DNA from: an uncultured Oscillospiraceae bacterium
GTDB lineage: Bacteria; Bacillota; Clostridia; Oscillospirales; Ruminococcaceae
DNA: 64,000 nucleotides
Assembly: GCA_934513685.1 (NCBI GenBank)
Contig: CAKSWY010000001.1
Location: forward strand, 1 to 64,000
Direction of reading: 5' to 3'
Positions 34,274-42,942 of the stretch are shown in pieces. A program made the translations under genes and the position numbers. The notes beneath the pieces were generated by a model, which worked only from the letters and a program-made list of their open reading frames with translations, did no database searches and was not told where the DNA came from. Positions within the stretch are counted from its first letter, which is position 1. Each line of letters starts with the position of its first letter.

Positions 34274-34873
34274 ATGGAACAACCAGATACACTGCGCCGC
34301 CTGTGCCCGTCCGGTTTGCCGATTCTGGTGCGGCTGGCTGCCTGCCGACCGCCGGAAGAAGCGGAGCTGGCCCGCTGCCTGGCGGTGGGGGAGGGCTGGC
34401 TGGCCGAGGGCCGAACCGGCCCGGAGAGCGCCGCCCTGCTGCTGCCCTATGCCGCCGATGCCGCCCCGGCCCGGGCGCTGCGCCGGTTTACCCGGGCGGA
34501 GAACACCCGGGGCGGCTGGGTGGTGGTGCTTGGCCCCATGGACGGGGCAAACCTGCGTGCCTGCCTGCGCCGTGCGGCGGTGCGCTGGCCGGCCTGGCAA
34601 ACCTGGGTGGTGCTGCCGGGGGCAAGGGGGCTGGCTGCCGTGTTTGCCGCCGGGTTTACGCTGCGGCGGGCCGGCGCGGTGTGCGGCCTGCCCTGGGCCT
34701 GGCTGTGCAATGGCCGCCCGGTGGCCCGCCGCCCCGGCTGCGAGATGGCCCTGCCGCTGAGCGAACCGGGGCGCATCGCCGCCCGGCTGGAACAGGGCTG
34801 GGTGGGGGCCGACCTGCGCCCCGGCCCGGCGGGAGAGAACCTGCTGCTGTACCCGGCCGGGCCGCTGCTGTGA
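34274..34873 (+). CDS. Hypothetical protein
   Basis: I do not recognise this 199-residue protein. It is rich in Ala, Arg, Leu and Pro and has no signal peptide or clear membrane segment. Alternating hydrophobic strands and helices (GGWVVVLGPMDGANLRACLRR, then WVVLPGARGLAAVFAAGF) hint at an alpha/beta fold such as an acetyltransferase-like domain, but no active-site motif is present. The frame is chosen because AAAGGAG lies 8 bases before ATG 34274. An overlapping frame from 34303 is equally long but lacks a start site. It is followed by a strong composite terminator. Confidence 0.55.
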   Translation: MEQPDTLRRLCPSGLPILVRLAACRPPEEAELARCLAVGEGWLAEGRTGPESAALLLPYAADAAPARALRRFTRAENTRGGWVVVLGPMDGANLRACLRRAAVRWPAWQTWVVLPGARGLAAVFAAGFTLRRAGAVCGLPWAWLCNGRPVARRPGCEMALPLSEPGRIAARLEQGWVGADLRPGPAGENLLLYPAGPLL

Positions 34874-34885
34874 GCGGGGGGCTTC

Positions 34886-34990
34886 CTTAAAAAGCAAAAG
34901 ACGGCTGCAAAAAACCGCCGGGCGGATTTTCCACAAAACGACCCAACGCTTGTGGAAAACCGACCCGGCGGTTTTGCTTTGCTTTTTAAG
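34886..34990. terminator. Composite bidirectional terminator with three nested stems
   Basis: Three nested arms pair: CTTAAAAAGCAAA (34886-34898) with 34978-34990; AAAACCGCCGGG (34911-34922) with 34964-34975; TTTTCCACAA (34927-34936) with 34950-34959. Convergent genes flank it. Confidence 0.82.
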
Positions 34991-35002
34991 AATAAAGGCA
35001 GG

Positions 35003-36172
35003 TCAGGGCTGCGCCACCAGGCCGCTCACCCGGATGGCCTCCACCGCCTGGGCAATGCGCTCCGGCGGAAGCACCAGCGCAAAGCGCACATACCCCTCGC
35101 CGCGGGGCCCGAAGCTCAGGCCCGGGGTGCAGATGACCCCGGCCTTGTTGATCAGATCCATGCAGAAGTCCATGCTCTTGGTGTAGGGGGCGGGCAGCGG
35201 CGCCCACACAAACATACTGCCGTGGCTGTCCGGTACGTTCCAGCCGATGGAGCGCAGACCGCCGCACAGGGCGTCCCGCCGGGCCTGATAGGCGGCGCAC
35301 TGGGCCTTCACGCTGTCCAGCGGGCCGGTGAGGGCCGCAATGGCCGCGTACTGAATGGGCAGGAACATACCGAAGTCGATCTGGCTGCGCAGTTTGCGCA
35401 GGGCAGCCACCACGTCCCGGCGGCCCACCAGAAAGCTGATGCGGGCACCGGTGACGTTGAAGCTCTTGGACAGGCTGAAGAACTCCACGCCCACATCCTC
35501 GGCACCGGGGGTGTTGAAGAAACTGCGGCCCACGTTGCCGTCAAAGATGATGTCGCTGTAGGCGTTGTCGTGCACGATCAGCAGGTCGTGGGCCTTGCCG
35601 TAGGCCACCAGCTCTTCATAGAAGCCGGGGCGGGCCACACTGCCCACCGGGTTGGCGGGCAGCGAAACCACCATGTACTTGGCCCGGTCGGCCACCTCGT
35701 CGGGGATGGCGTCAAAGTCCGGCAAAAAGCCCTTTTCGGCGCTCAGCGGGTAATACCAGGGGGTGGCCCCGCCCAGCTTTGCCCCGGCGGTGAACACCGG
35801 GTAGCCGGGGTCGGGCAGAAGCACGGTGTCGCCCTCGTCACACAGGGCCAGGCCCAGGTGGCCCATGCCCTCCTGGCTGCCGTTGACGCTCATCACTTGA
35901 TCCGGCGTGATGGCCACGCCGAACCGCCGCTGGTAGTAGCTGCACACCGCGTCCAGCAGCTCGGGCAGGTCCCGCAGGCTGTACTTCCAGTTGTCCTGGT
36001 TCTTGGCTGCGTCCATGAGCGCCTGCTTCACATGGGCCGGGGCCTCAAAGTCCGGCGTGCCCACCGACAGGTTGAACAGGGTGCGGCCCTGTGCCTCCAG
36101 GGCAACCTTGCGCTGGTTCAGGGCCGAAAAGATCTCGTCACCAAACAGGTCGAGACGTTTGGAAAACTCCAT
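35003..36172 (-). CDS. Class I/II aminotransferase (aspartate / LL-diaminopimelate aminotransferase-like)
   Basis: A 389-residue fold-type I PLP aminotransferase. Recognisable blocks are LFNLSVGTPDFEAPAHVKQA, NGSQEGMGHLGLAL, LLPDPGYPVF, VSLPANPVGS (PLP-binding Asn), VHDNAYSDI and the Schiff-base lysine in SLSKSFNVTGARISF, then an Arg-containing C-terminal region (EGYVRFAL). The spacing resembles DapL/AlaC-like enzymes. The substrate cannot be decided from sequence. The start at 36172 has AGAAGG 9 bases upstream. Single gene from a strong promoter at 36291-36319. Confidence 0.87.
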   Translation of the reverse strand: MEFSKRLDLFGDEIFSALNQRKVALEAQGRTLFNLSVGTPDFEAPAHVKQALMDAAKNQDNWKYSLRDLPELLDAVCSYYQRRFGVAITPDQVMSVNGSQEGMGHLGLALCDEGDTVLLPDPGYPVFTAGAKLGGATPWYYPLSAEKGFLPDFDAIPDEVADRAKYMVVSLPANPVGSVARPGFYEELVAYGKAHDLLIVHDNAYSDIIFDGNVGRSFFNTPGAEDVGVEFFSLSKSFNVTGARISFLVGRRDVVAALRKLRSQIDFGMFLPIQYAAIAALTGPLDSVKAQCAAYQARRDALCGGLRSIGWNVPDSHGSMFVWAPLPAPYTKSMDFCMDLINKAGVICTPGLSFGPRGEGYVRFALVLPPERIAQAVEAIRVSGLVAQP

Positions 36173-36290
36173 GATAAACAACCTTCTTTTTTGAGGGCCG
36201 GCGCGAAGGGGGCTCCGGCGGCCTGTGGTGTCCGATTGAAGCCGCTTCCGGCCCGGGCTGCCCGGCGGAAAAAATGTGCGGTATTGCTTT

Positions 36291-36319
36291 AGTATAGCAC
36301 CCCGGCAAAGGCGGGTCAA
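36291..36319 (-). promoter_or_regulatory. Promoter of the aminotransferase gene
   Basis: Minus strand TTGACC (36319-36314), a 17-base spacer and TATACT (36296-36291). Confidence 0.82.
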
Positions 36320-36350
36320 ACCTCTTGTGCAGATTGGCCCTGCCCGGCGG

Positions 36351-37037
36351 TCAATCCTGTACGGTTTTGGTGCGGCCGATGCCCACCACCGCCGCCGAGA
36401 GCTTCTTCCAGGTGTTGCAGCCGCACACCCCGTCGTTGGTCAGGCCCACCCGCTTCTGGTAGGCCTTCAGGGCGTTTTCCGTGCGCGCGCCGAACTTCCC
36501 GTCCAGGCTGCCGCACACATAGCCCAGGGCGTTCAGGGCGTCCTGCAGGATCAGCACATAGGTGTTGGTGCAGCCACGGCGCAGGGTGGGGTAGCCCGCC
36601 GTGGTGCCGCTGCAGGCGGGCACTCCGTAGCGCCGGTCAAAGTGCACCCAGGTGGGCGTCATGGAAAGCGGCTCCACATAACCCCAGGCCCCGGTGTTGT
36701 TGGCGGCGTTCCAGATCCGCCGCCGGGCCGCGGCGGTGGTGTTCTGCCCCACGTCAAAGGCAACCCCGGCGTAGTGCTGGCTTCGGGTGCCGTGGCCGCC
36801 CTCCCAGATGCGCTTGAAGGCGTAGCCCACATAAATGCCCTTGCCGTAGCTTCGGCGGGTCAGGTTCCAGGCCTCCATGGCGGCCGTGGTGGTCCACAGA
36901 ACCGCCGAATTGCTGGAGCCGCGGAATTCCTTCACCCGAAGCGAGGTGCCGTAGGCATAGGGCATCACGTCGTTTTCCGTGAGGTTGTAGGTGAGCATCC
37001 GGTTGGTGTAGGCATCGTACACAAAAATCTTTGCCAT
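36351..37037 (-). CDS. M15-type peptidase domain with C-terminal peptidoglycan-binding domain
   Basis: A 228-residue protein. The N-terminal two-thirds carries the pattern of M15 (VanY/L,D- or D,D-peptidase-like) zinc enzymes: HGTRSQHYAGVAFDVG gives the HxxxxxxD pair and TWVHFDRR the second His motif. Residues from about 150 form a PG_binding_1 domain (LRRGCTNTYVLILQDALNAL, LDGKFGARTENALKAYQKRVG, LTNDGVCGCNTWKKL). No signal peptide is visible, so export, if any, is non-classical or the protein acts in forespore or lysis contexts. AAAGGAG precedes the start. It begins 15 bases after the stop of the large SpoIID/PG-binding gene, so the two are one operon. Confidence 0.82.
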   Translation of the reverse strand: MAKIFVYDAYTNRMLTYNLTENDVMPYAYGTSLRVKEFRGSSNSAVLWTTTAAMEAWNLTRRSYGKGIYVGYAFKRIWEGGHGTRSQHYAGVAFDVGQNTTAAARRRIWNAANNTGAWGYVEPLSMTPTWVHFDRRYGVPACSGTTAGYPTLRRGCTNTYVLILQDALNALGYVCGSLDGKFGARTENALKAYQKRVGLTNDGVCGCNTWKKLSAAVVGIGRTKTVQD

Positions 37038-37052
37038 GCTGCATCGCTCCTT

Positions 37053-39653
37053 TCAAAGTGGGTCATGCCCGTTCCCGGCGGCCAGGCGCAGGGCGGCCCA
37101 GGTTTCGGCTTGTACCTGGCCGCATTCCTCCAGCCCGCAGGCAGCCTGGAACCGCTGAACGGCCTGCTCGGTGGCTGCACCGAATACGCCGTCCTCCTCC
37201 AGATAGGGCACGCCCTCCTGGCCCATGGCCAGCCGGTTGAGCCACTGCTGCACCTGCCGCACCGGCGCCCCGACGCTGCCCTGCCGCTGGGCCTTGCCCG
37301 GGTAGCCAGGGCGGCTGGCGGCGGTGAGAGGCGGCCCGGCCAGCAGGCTTTCGTACACCGCCAAAAGCGTGTTCCAGGTGGTTTCATCCACCCGGCCGGT
37401 GACAGGCAGCTCAAATTGCAGCTGGAATGCCTGCACGGCCTCGGTCACGGCGGGGTCGTAGCTGACGGTCCAATCTGGTGAGGCCACCGTGGGGTACCAG
37501 AAAGCGGTCAGGCGAAGCATTCGGGTCAGGTTCAGCACATCGGTGCCGGTGTCGCCCTCGGCCAGCGTCTGCCCCGGCCAGGCGGGCAGATCTGCCACCA
37601 CCATGGGGCCGTTGGGCCGCAGGCGGGCCGCGTTGTTTACCAGGGCGTCCCAGGTTACCCGGCCCACCACACCGTCGGCGGTCAACCCCTCTGACCGCTG
37701 GTAGGCCCTGACCGCGGCCTCGGTGGCGGGGCCGAACACCCCGTCAATGGTGAGGGAGGGCAGGGTGCTGTCGTAGGCGGCGGCCAGAATCAGGTAGTAT
37801 TGCAGCTCCCGCACGGCCGTGCCCCGGCTGCCGCTGCGCAGCACGCCCGGGTAGTCGCCGGGGCGCTGGTCCGGGCTGAGCAGCTGGTTGGTGATGTCCA
37901 GATAGACCTGGTTCAGCTTGTTCCAGGTGGCGCGCCCTACCACGCCGTCCGCCGTCAGGCTGAAATAGCGCTGGAAGGCGGTGACGGCGGCCTCGGTGGC
38001 CGCGCCGAACACGCCGTCCACCGTGACGGCCGCGAGGGCGGAGTAGTTGTCGGCCGCAATGCGCAGCCAGAACTGCACCAGCTTCACGTTGCTTCCCCGG
38101 TCGCCCCGGCGCAGGGCCGTGCCCGGGTAGGCAGAAGCCCCGTTCTGGTTCAGATCCTCCTCCGCCGAGCGCCAGGCGTTGTACAGGGCGTTCCAGGTGG
38201 CCTGCCCCACCACGCCGTCCGCCGTCAGCCCGGCCTCCCGCTGGAAGATGCGCACCGCGGCGGCCGTGCCGCTGCCGTAAACGCCGTCCACCGTTAGGCT
38301 GGGCAGGGCGCTGTTGAACTGGCTGAGGGTGTTCAGCCAGAACTGCACCTGCTCCACCGCCGCGCCGGTGCTGCCCACCCGCAGGGCCGTGCCGTCCCAC
38401 GCGCCGGAGGACAGGCTGCCGAACGCGGTTTCGCCCTCGCTGGTCAGCTCGGCGAGGTCCTTGACGCTTACGTAGATGTAGCTGATCTTATACCACGTTG
38501 CCCGGCCGACGACCCCGTCCTGGGTCAGGTTGAACTGCTTTTGGAAGCGCTTGACCAGCGTTTCGGTGGAAGCGCCGAAGCTGCCGTCCACCGAGACGGT
38601 GCCGAAGAACGGGTAGTCCTTGGCGATGCGGTTCAGCTGGCGCTGGATGGTGGCCACGGAGGTGCCGCTGTCGCCCCGGCGCAGGGGGCTGCCGGGGTAG
38701 CTGGAGGGGATGGACTGGATGTTCTGGGTGCGCACGATTTCAACGCTGCGGCCGTAATAATTGCGCAGGATCTGCAGGGCATTGCGGCCCTGGTTGGCCA
38801 GGGTCACGGTGCCCCACTGCTTCATGCCGGGGCAGGTGACGATTTTGCCGTCGCAGTATTCGGTGTAGTAGGGTTCCACGTTTCCGCTGCGGCGCACGTA
38901 GGTGTTGAAAATGTCGTCGGTGATGCGCTCCATGACGTCGAAAATCGTGCGGCCGTACACAAAGTATTGGTCGTAACTGGTGGAGTTGGTGATGTTGAAG
39001 CGGTACCCTTTGCTGGGGTACCATTCGGTGTAAATGCGGTTGAGGGCCAGGCTGATCTGGGCGTGGATGTTGGCCCGAAGGGCCTGCTCCGGCCAGGTGG
39101 GGTACACCTCGCTGGAGGCCACGTTGGCGATGTATTTGCGGAAGGATACGGTCACGTTGCGGGCACTGGCCGCGGGCTTGCCCAGGTGCACCGTGATGTT
39201 TTTGGGGATGATGACCTGATCCAGCACCTGGGGGCTGTCCTCGGGGTCGGGGCCGGGGCCGGAGCCGCCCTCGCCCACATACAGCGGGTGAGGCGGAATC
39301 TCCACCGACTCCACCCGCTGGCGGCCGGGAGTGCTCTCGTTGACGGGGATCATCTCCAGGGTGGCCAGGGTGGTCTGGCAGGGGAAGATCTGGATGCCCT
39401 GAATGACCTGCCGCTGCCAGCCCTCTTTTTCGGCGGTCAGGGTCACAGTGGTGTAGGGCTGGGCGCTGGGGTTCTCGGTGAGGGAGAGCGCCTGAGGCGG
39501 CGCTTCAATGGCAAGGTCGGGGGCAGTGCCCTCGGCATCGGTGAGAAAGGTGCGGGAAAAGCCCGGCCCGGAGACGGTGACTAGCACCTCCGGCACGGCG
39601 GAGGTGAGCCGCTGGGCAAAGCTCTGCACCCGCAGAGTGCCTTGCTGATTCAT
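37053..39653 (-). CDS. SpoIID-like domain protein with six peptidoglycan-binding repeats
   Basis: An 866-residue multidomain protein. Residues 1-120 form a carboxypeptidase-regulatory/Big-like beta domain. About 150-310 is a SpoIID/LytB (amidase enhancer, lytic transglycosylase) domain (VSFRKYIANVASSEVYPTWPEQA, GYRFNITNSTSYDQYF, TEYCDGKIVTCPG). From about 330 to the end are six PG_binding_1 repeats, most ending VDGVFG..TEAAV..FQ......DGVVGRATW. No signal peptide was seen. The start at 39653 has AAAGGAG. It is co-transcribed with the M15/PG-binding gene. The family is unusual in combining SpoIID with so many repeats. Possibly engaged in spore or lysis wall remodelling. Confidence 0.84.
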   Translation of the reverse strand: MNQQGTLRVQSFAQRLTSAVPEVLVTVSGPGFSRTFLTDAEGTAPDLAIEAPPQALSLTENPSAQPYTTVTLTAEKEGWQRQVIQGIQIFPCQTTLATLEMIPVNESTPGRQRVESVEIPPHPLYVGEGGSGPGPDPEDSPQVLDQVIIPKNITVHLGKPAASARNVTVSFRKYIANVASSEVYPTWPEQALRANIHAQISLALNRIYTEWYPSKGYRFNITNSTSYDQYFVYGRTIFDVMERITDDIFNTYVRRSGNVEPYYTEYCDGKIVTCPGMKQWGTVTLANQGRNALQILRNYYGRSVEIVRTQNIQSIPSSYPGSPLRRGDSGTSVATIQRQLNRIAKDYPFFGTVSVDGSFGASTETLVKRFQKQFNLTQDGVVGRATWYKISYIYVSVKDLAELTSEGETAFGSLSSGAWDGTALRVGSTGAAVEQVQFWLNTLSQFNSALPSLTVDGVYGSGTAAAVRIFQREAGLTADGVVGQATWNALYNAWRSAEEDLNQNGASAYPGTALRRGDRGSNVKLVQFWLRIAADNYSALAAVTVDGVFGAATEAAVTAFQRYFSLTADGVVGRATWNKLNQVYLDITNQLLSPDQRPGDYPGVLRSGSRGTAVRELQYYLILAAAYDSTLPSLTIDGVFGPATEAAVRAYQRSEGLTADGVVGRVTWDALVNNAARLRPNGPMVVADLPAWPGQTLAEGDTGTDVLNLTRMLRLTAFWYPTVASPDWTVSYDPAVTEAVQAFQLQFELPVTGRVDETTWNTLLAVYESLLAGPPLTAASRPGYPGKAQRQGSVGAPVRQVQQWLNRLAMGQEGVPYLEEDGVFGAATEQAVQRFQAACGLEECGQVQAETWAALRLAAGNGHDPL

Positions 39654-39822
39654 AACAAGCTCCTTTGTCTGGAACGGGATAAGCGGCTGTGTGCGGCACA
39701 GGGCGCCGCGCAGGGGGCAGGTGCCATCCGGCGGTGCTGCCCTCGCCTCAGCATATGCCCGTGGGGCGGGAAGTGGGAAGGAAATTTCACCAAAAGCCCG
39801 GCGGGATTTTACACGTTCTATC

Positions 39823-39851
39823 TTGCATTGAGAAAGGGAATCGGGTATCAT
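39823..39851 (+). promoter_or_regulatory. Promoter of the Cys-rich mini-protein
   Basis: TTGCAT (39823-39828), a 17-base spacer and TATCAT (39846-39851). Divergent from the SpoIID-like gene. Confidence 0.7.
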
Positions 39852-39856
39852 AAAAC

Positions 39857-40092
39857 TATGGAATCAGCCAGTGACGAAAGGGGGATTTGCCCGTGTATCG
39901 CCAAATGCGAAAAGCCATCCGGCAGCGCCGGGCGGGTTCCTCTTCCTCTCACTGTCCGCAGCAGGCAGCCGTATGCTGCCGGGTGGGTGTGCCCTGTGCG
40001 CACTTTGCCCGGTGACGTGCGGCTGCTTTTTTGTGAGCAGGGCGGCAGCCTGCGATGCCGTTCTGCCGGAAGCTCGAAAGGAGTGTTCTGCC
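39857..40092 (+). promoter_or_regulatory. Long structured leader with alternative hairpins (possible riboswitch or small RNA)
   Basis: About 235 bases separate promoter and start codon. GCAGCCG (39965-39971) can pair with CGGCTGC (40020-40026) directly before TTTTTT (40027-40032), an intrinsic terminator. The same 5' arm can instead form GGCAGC (39964-39969) with GCTGCC (39975-39980). A second hairpin pairs CCGGG with CCCGG between them. Such exclusive folds are typical of attenuators. The first 110 bases do not match any riboswitch class I can recall. It could also be a stand-alone small RNA ending at 40032. Confidence 0.5.
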
Positions 40093-40287
40093 ATGATCCC
40101 GTGTAAAACCGGCTGTGACCATTACTGCGAGGGCTGCCACAAAACCTGCCCCGCCTGGAAAGAGCTGCAGCAGCGCTTCAGCCTGGAGCGCCAGAAGAAA
40201 AAGAACTACCTGAACTACTACAACGACCTGTGCAGCACCGTGGTGCGCCAGTGCCGCGCCAATGAGGTTCGGGCGGCGAATTTCTGA
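40093..40287 (+). CDS. Small Cys-rich protein
   Basis: A 64-residue protein. The first 20 residues hold five cysteines in the order CKTGC, YCEGCHKTC with two histidines, a likely metal (zinc or iron) site. The rest is a charged helix (WKELQQRFSLERQKKKNYLNYYNDL). AAAGGAG lies 8 bases before the ATG. In-frame upstream sequence to 39871 is leader, not coding. Function unknown. The long, potentially attenuated leader suggests tight control. Confidence 0.72.
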   Translation: MIPCKTGCDHYCEGCHKTCPAWKELQQRFSLERQKKKNYLNYYNDLCSTVVRQCRANEVRAANF

Positions 40288-40437
40288 GGGTGGCCCATTG
40301 AAACAGGAGGGCACATCGGCGGGAGAAACCCCGGCCGGCCGCAGCAAAACCCAGGCCCGGCTGAAGTGAAAAACCGCCCACCGCTTCAGCGTTCAACGCC
40401 CGCAAAACCGGCAAAAACAAAACGATAAAACAACGAG

Positions 40438-40483
40438 AAAGCACCCGCACTGCCATTGCACGATGGCGGTACGGGTGCTTTTT
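40438..40483 (+). terminator. Terminator upstream of bioY
   Basis: GCACCCG (40441-40447) pairs with CGGGTGC (40472-40478), with an inner GCCAT/ATGGC arm, then TTTTT. It probably ends the mini-protein transcript. The 150 bases before it hold no supported gene. Confidence 0.82.
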
Positions 40484-40518
40484 GCCTGTGCGGGCAAAAG
40501 TGCACGGGAAAACTGTGC

Positions 40519-40572
40519 TGTCAACCTTTGAAACGGCTTTTCGTTGACGGGGCGGGCAGGCTCCGGTATAAC
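40519..40572 (+). promoter_or_regulatory. bio operon promoter with BirA-type operator
   Basis: TTGACG (40544-40549), a 17-base spacer and TATAAC (40567-40572). The inverted arms GTCAAC (40520-40525) and GTTGAC (40543-40548), 17 bases apart, fit the biotin repressor (BirA) operator layout of Firmicutes. The right arm covers the -35 box, so binding would block transcription when biotin is plentiful. birA is not in the window. Confidence 0.72.
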
Positions 40573-40654
40573 AAAACCATTGCGGACAAAACGCCCGGAA
40601 GGACGCCGGTGCTTGCCCGGCCGCCCTGCGGCCCAACGAAAAAGGAGAAACGTG

Positions 40655-41206
40655 ATGCGAAATCAGAAAACGAGAGAGCTTGTGCTCTGCGCCCTGTTTA
40701 CCGCGCTGACGGCGGTGGGTGCCTTTATCAAGGTTCCGGTGCCGGTGGTGCCCTTTACCCTGCAGTTCCTGTTCACCATGCTGGCGGGTCTGCTGCTTGG
40801 CGGGCGGCTTGGGGCCATCAGCGTGGGGGCCTATGCGGTGCTGGGCCTGCTGGGCCTGCCCATTTTCACCGAGGGCGGCGGCTTCTGGTATCTGCTCAAG
40901 CCCAGCTTCGGGTACATTCTGGGCTTCATCGTGGGGGCTTATGTCACCGGCAAGCTGGCGGCGAAAACCAGCAGCTTCTGGCACATTCTGGGGGCCAATC
41001 TGGTGGGTCTGGCCATTGTATACGGCATGGGAATGGTCTACTACTACATCATCTGCAACTTTGTGCTGGGCACCCCCATCGGTCTGTGGCCGCTGGTGCT
41101 CTACTGCTTTTTGCTGGCGGTGCCGGGCGATTTGTGCCTGTGCGTGCTGGCGGCGGCGGTCACGGTTCGGCTGCGGGCGGCCCTGCCCGGCCTGAGCCGC
41201 GCCTGA
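40655..41206 (+). CDS. bioY: Biotin ECF transporter substrate-binding protein BioY
   Basis: A 183-residue membrane protein with about six helices. Family marks are LCALFTALTAVGAFIKVPVPVVPFTLQ (positions about 9-35), GGRLGAISVGAYAVLGLLGLPIF, GGFWYLLKPSFGYILGF and LPGD-like VPGDLCLCVL at the end. It binds biotin and works with the shared EcfAAT module. AAAGGAG lies 7 bases before the ATG. First gene of bioY-B-D-A, so the cell both imports and makes biotin under one promoter. Confidence 0.95.
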   Translation: MRNQKTRELVLCALFTALTAVGAFIKVPVPVVPFTLQFLFTMLAGLLLGGRLGAISVGAYAVLGLLGLPIFTEGGGFWYLLKPSFGYILGFIVGAYVTGKLAAKTSSFWHILGANLVGLAIVYGMGMVYYYIICNFVLGTPIGLWPLVLYCFLLAVPGDLCLCVLAAAVTVRLRAALPGLSRA

Positions 41207-41240
41207 GACGGAATGCTTTGCTTGCGATAGGAGAAGAAAA

Positions 41241-42215
41241 ATGGAACGTGTTTGCGAACTGAAAGAAAAGGTACTGGCCGGTGGCGCGATCACCCGACAG
41301 GAAGCGCTGGAGCTGGCCCAGGCCCCCTATGACGCGCTGTGCGCGGCGGCGGATGAGATCCGAAAGGCCAAATGCGGCAACGGGTTTGACCTGTGTACCA
41401 TCATCAACGGCAAGTGCGGCCGCTGCTCGGAGGACTGCAAGTACTGCGCCCAGAGCGCCCACTACCACACCAGCTGCACCGAGAGCTATCCGCTGCTGCC
41501 CACGGAGGAGCTGCTGGCCGGGGCAAAGCACAACGAGGCCCAGGGCGTGCTGCGGTACTCCATCGTCACCTCGGGCAAGCGGCTGAGCGACGCGGAGGTG
41601 GATCAGGTGTGCGAGAGCATTCGCGCCATCCGCAGCCAGACGAACCTGGGGGTGTGCATCTCCTTCGGGCTGCTGAACGAAGCGCAGTTCCGCCGCCTGA
41701 AGGAAGCGGGGGCCGACCGGGTGCACTGCAATCTGGAGAGCAGCGCCCGCTACTTCCCGGAGGTGTGCACCACCCACACCTATCAGGAAAAGATCGACAC
41801 CCTGAAGGCGGCCAAGCGGGCGGGCCTGTCCATCTGCTCCGGCGGCATTCTGGGGCTGGGCGAAACCATGGAGGACCGGATCGACATGGTGCTCACCGCC
41901 CGCGAGCTGGGCGTGAAGTCGGTTCCCGTGAACCTGCTGAACCCCATTCCGGGCACCCCCTATGCGGGCAACCGGGTGCTCAGCGAAGAGGAACTGTGCC
42001 GCTGTGTGGCGGTGTTCCGCTTTATCATTCCGGACGGCTCCATCCGTCTGGCGGGCGGCCGGGGGCTGCTGGCCGACAAGGGCGAAGCCTGTTTCCGAAG
42101 CGGTGCGAACGCGGCCATTTCCGGCGATATGCTCACCACGGCGGGCATCACCACCCAAACCGATCTGGCCCTTTTGAACAAACTGGGATATGAACCGAGG
42201 AAATGCAATGAGTAA
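41241..42215 (+). CDS. bioB: Biotin synthase
   Basis: A 324-residue radical SAM enzyme that inserts sulfur into dethiobiotin. The [4Fe-4S] motif CSEDCKYCAQSAHY and BioB-specific residues are present (ICSGGILGLGET, VNLLNPIPGTPYAGN, the late GGRGLLADKGEACFRSGAN). Length is normal. It starts 34 bases after bioY and overlaps bioD by 8 bases (both frames read through ATGAGTAA). Confidence 0.97.
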   Translation: MERVCELKEKVLAGGAITRQEALELAQAPYDALCAAADEIRKAKCGNGFDLCTIINGKCGRCSEDCKYCAQSAHYHTSCTESYPLLPTEELLAGAKHNEAQGVLRYSIVTSGKRLSDAEVDQVCESIRAIRSQTNLGVCISFGLLNEAQFRRLKEAGADRVHCNLESSARYFPEVCTTHTYQEKIDTLKAAKRAGLSICSGGILGLGETMEDRIDMVLTARELGVKSVPVNLLNPIPGTPYAGNRVLSEEELCRCVAVFRFIIPDGSIRLAGGRGLLADKGEACFRSGANAAISGDMLTTAGITTQTDLALLNKLGYEPRKCNE

Positions 42216-42894
42216 GAATCTGTTTATTACCGGCACGGGCACCGACGTGGGCAAAACCTACGTCACCGGGCTGATCGTGAAGAAGCTGCGGGAGACGGGC
42301 TACCGCCCCGCCTACTACAAGGCAGGCATGAGCGGCAATCTGCGCCGGGCAGACGGCAGCCTGATTCCGGGCGATGCGGACTTTGTGCGCACGCTGGCGG
42401 GGCTGGAACAGCCGCTGGAGACCATGTGCCCCTATGTGTATGAGAACGCGGTGTCGCCCCATCTGGCGGCCCGGCTGGAGGGCGGCCCGGTGGAGCTGGA
42501 CGTGGTGAAGGCCGGGTTTGACGCGCTGGCCAAAACCTACGATCTGGTGACGATGGAGGGCAGCGGCGGCATTCTCTGCCCCCTGCGGGTGGACGAAACC
42601 GGCGAGCTGTGGCTGGAGGATGTGGTCAAGGAGCTGAACCTGGGCTGCCTGGTGGTAGCCGATGCGGGCCTGGGCACCATCAACAGCACGGTGCTCACGG
42701 TGGAGTATCTGCGGGCCAGAAACATCCCGGTGAAGGGCATCATCCTGAACCACTACCATCCCGGCGATGTGATGGAAGAGGACAACCGCCTCATGTGCGA
42801 GAAGCGCGCCGGGGTGCCGGTGGTGGCCTGTGTGGCCGACGGCGACCGGGAATTGAACATGGACGGGCAGGCCCTGGCCGCCCTGTATGAATAA
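42208..42894 (+). CDS. bioD: Dethiobiotin synthetase
   Basis: A 228-residue ATP-dependent carboxylase that closes the ureido ring on DAPA. The P-loop GTGTDVGKTYVTG, AYYKAGMSG (substrate Lys), EGSGGILCPL and VVADAGLGTINSTVL are standard. GAGGAAA precedes the ATG at 42208, inside the end of bioB, so translation is coupled. Confidence 0.95.
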   Translation: MSKNLFITGTGTDVGKTYVTGLIVKKLRETGYRPAYYKAGMSGNLRRADGSLIPGDADFVRTLAGLEQPLETMCPYVYENAVSPHLAARLEGGPVELDVVKAGFDALAKTYDLVTMEGSGGILCPLRVDETGELWLEDVVKELNLGCLVVADAGLGTINSTVLTVEYLRARNIPVKGIILNHYHPGDVMEEDNRLMCEKRAGVPVVACVADGDRELNMDGQALAALYE

Positions 42895-42942
42895 CACCCT
42901 GTGCTGCGGCCAGCGGAAAGGCCGCCCTGAAGGAGAAGAACA

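Noticed and set aside
34303..34890. 195-codon ORF overlapping the hypothetical gene at 34274
   Set aside because: Starts within the other gene, lacks a ribosome site, and is an Arg/Gly/Ala-rich shadow frame.
39857..40092. Cyclic-di-GMP (GEMM) or cobalamin riboswitch in the mini-protein leader
   Set aside because: A short GCGAAAAGCCATCCGGC stretch resembles part of GEMM, but the second conserved arm is missing; cobalamin box elements are absent.
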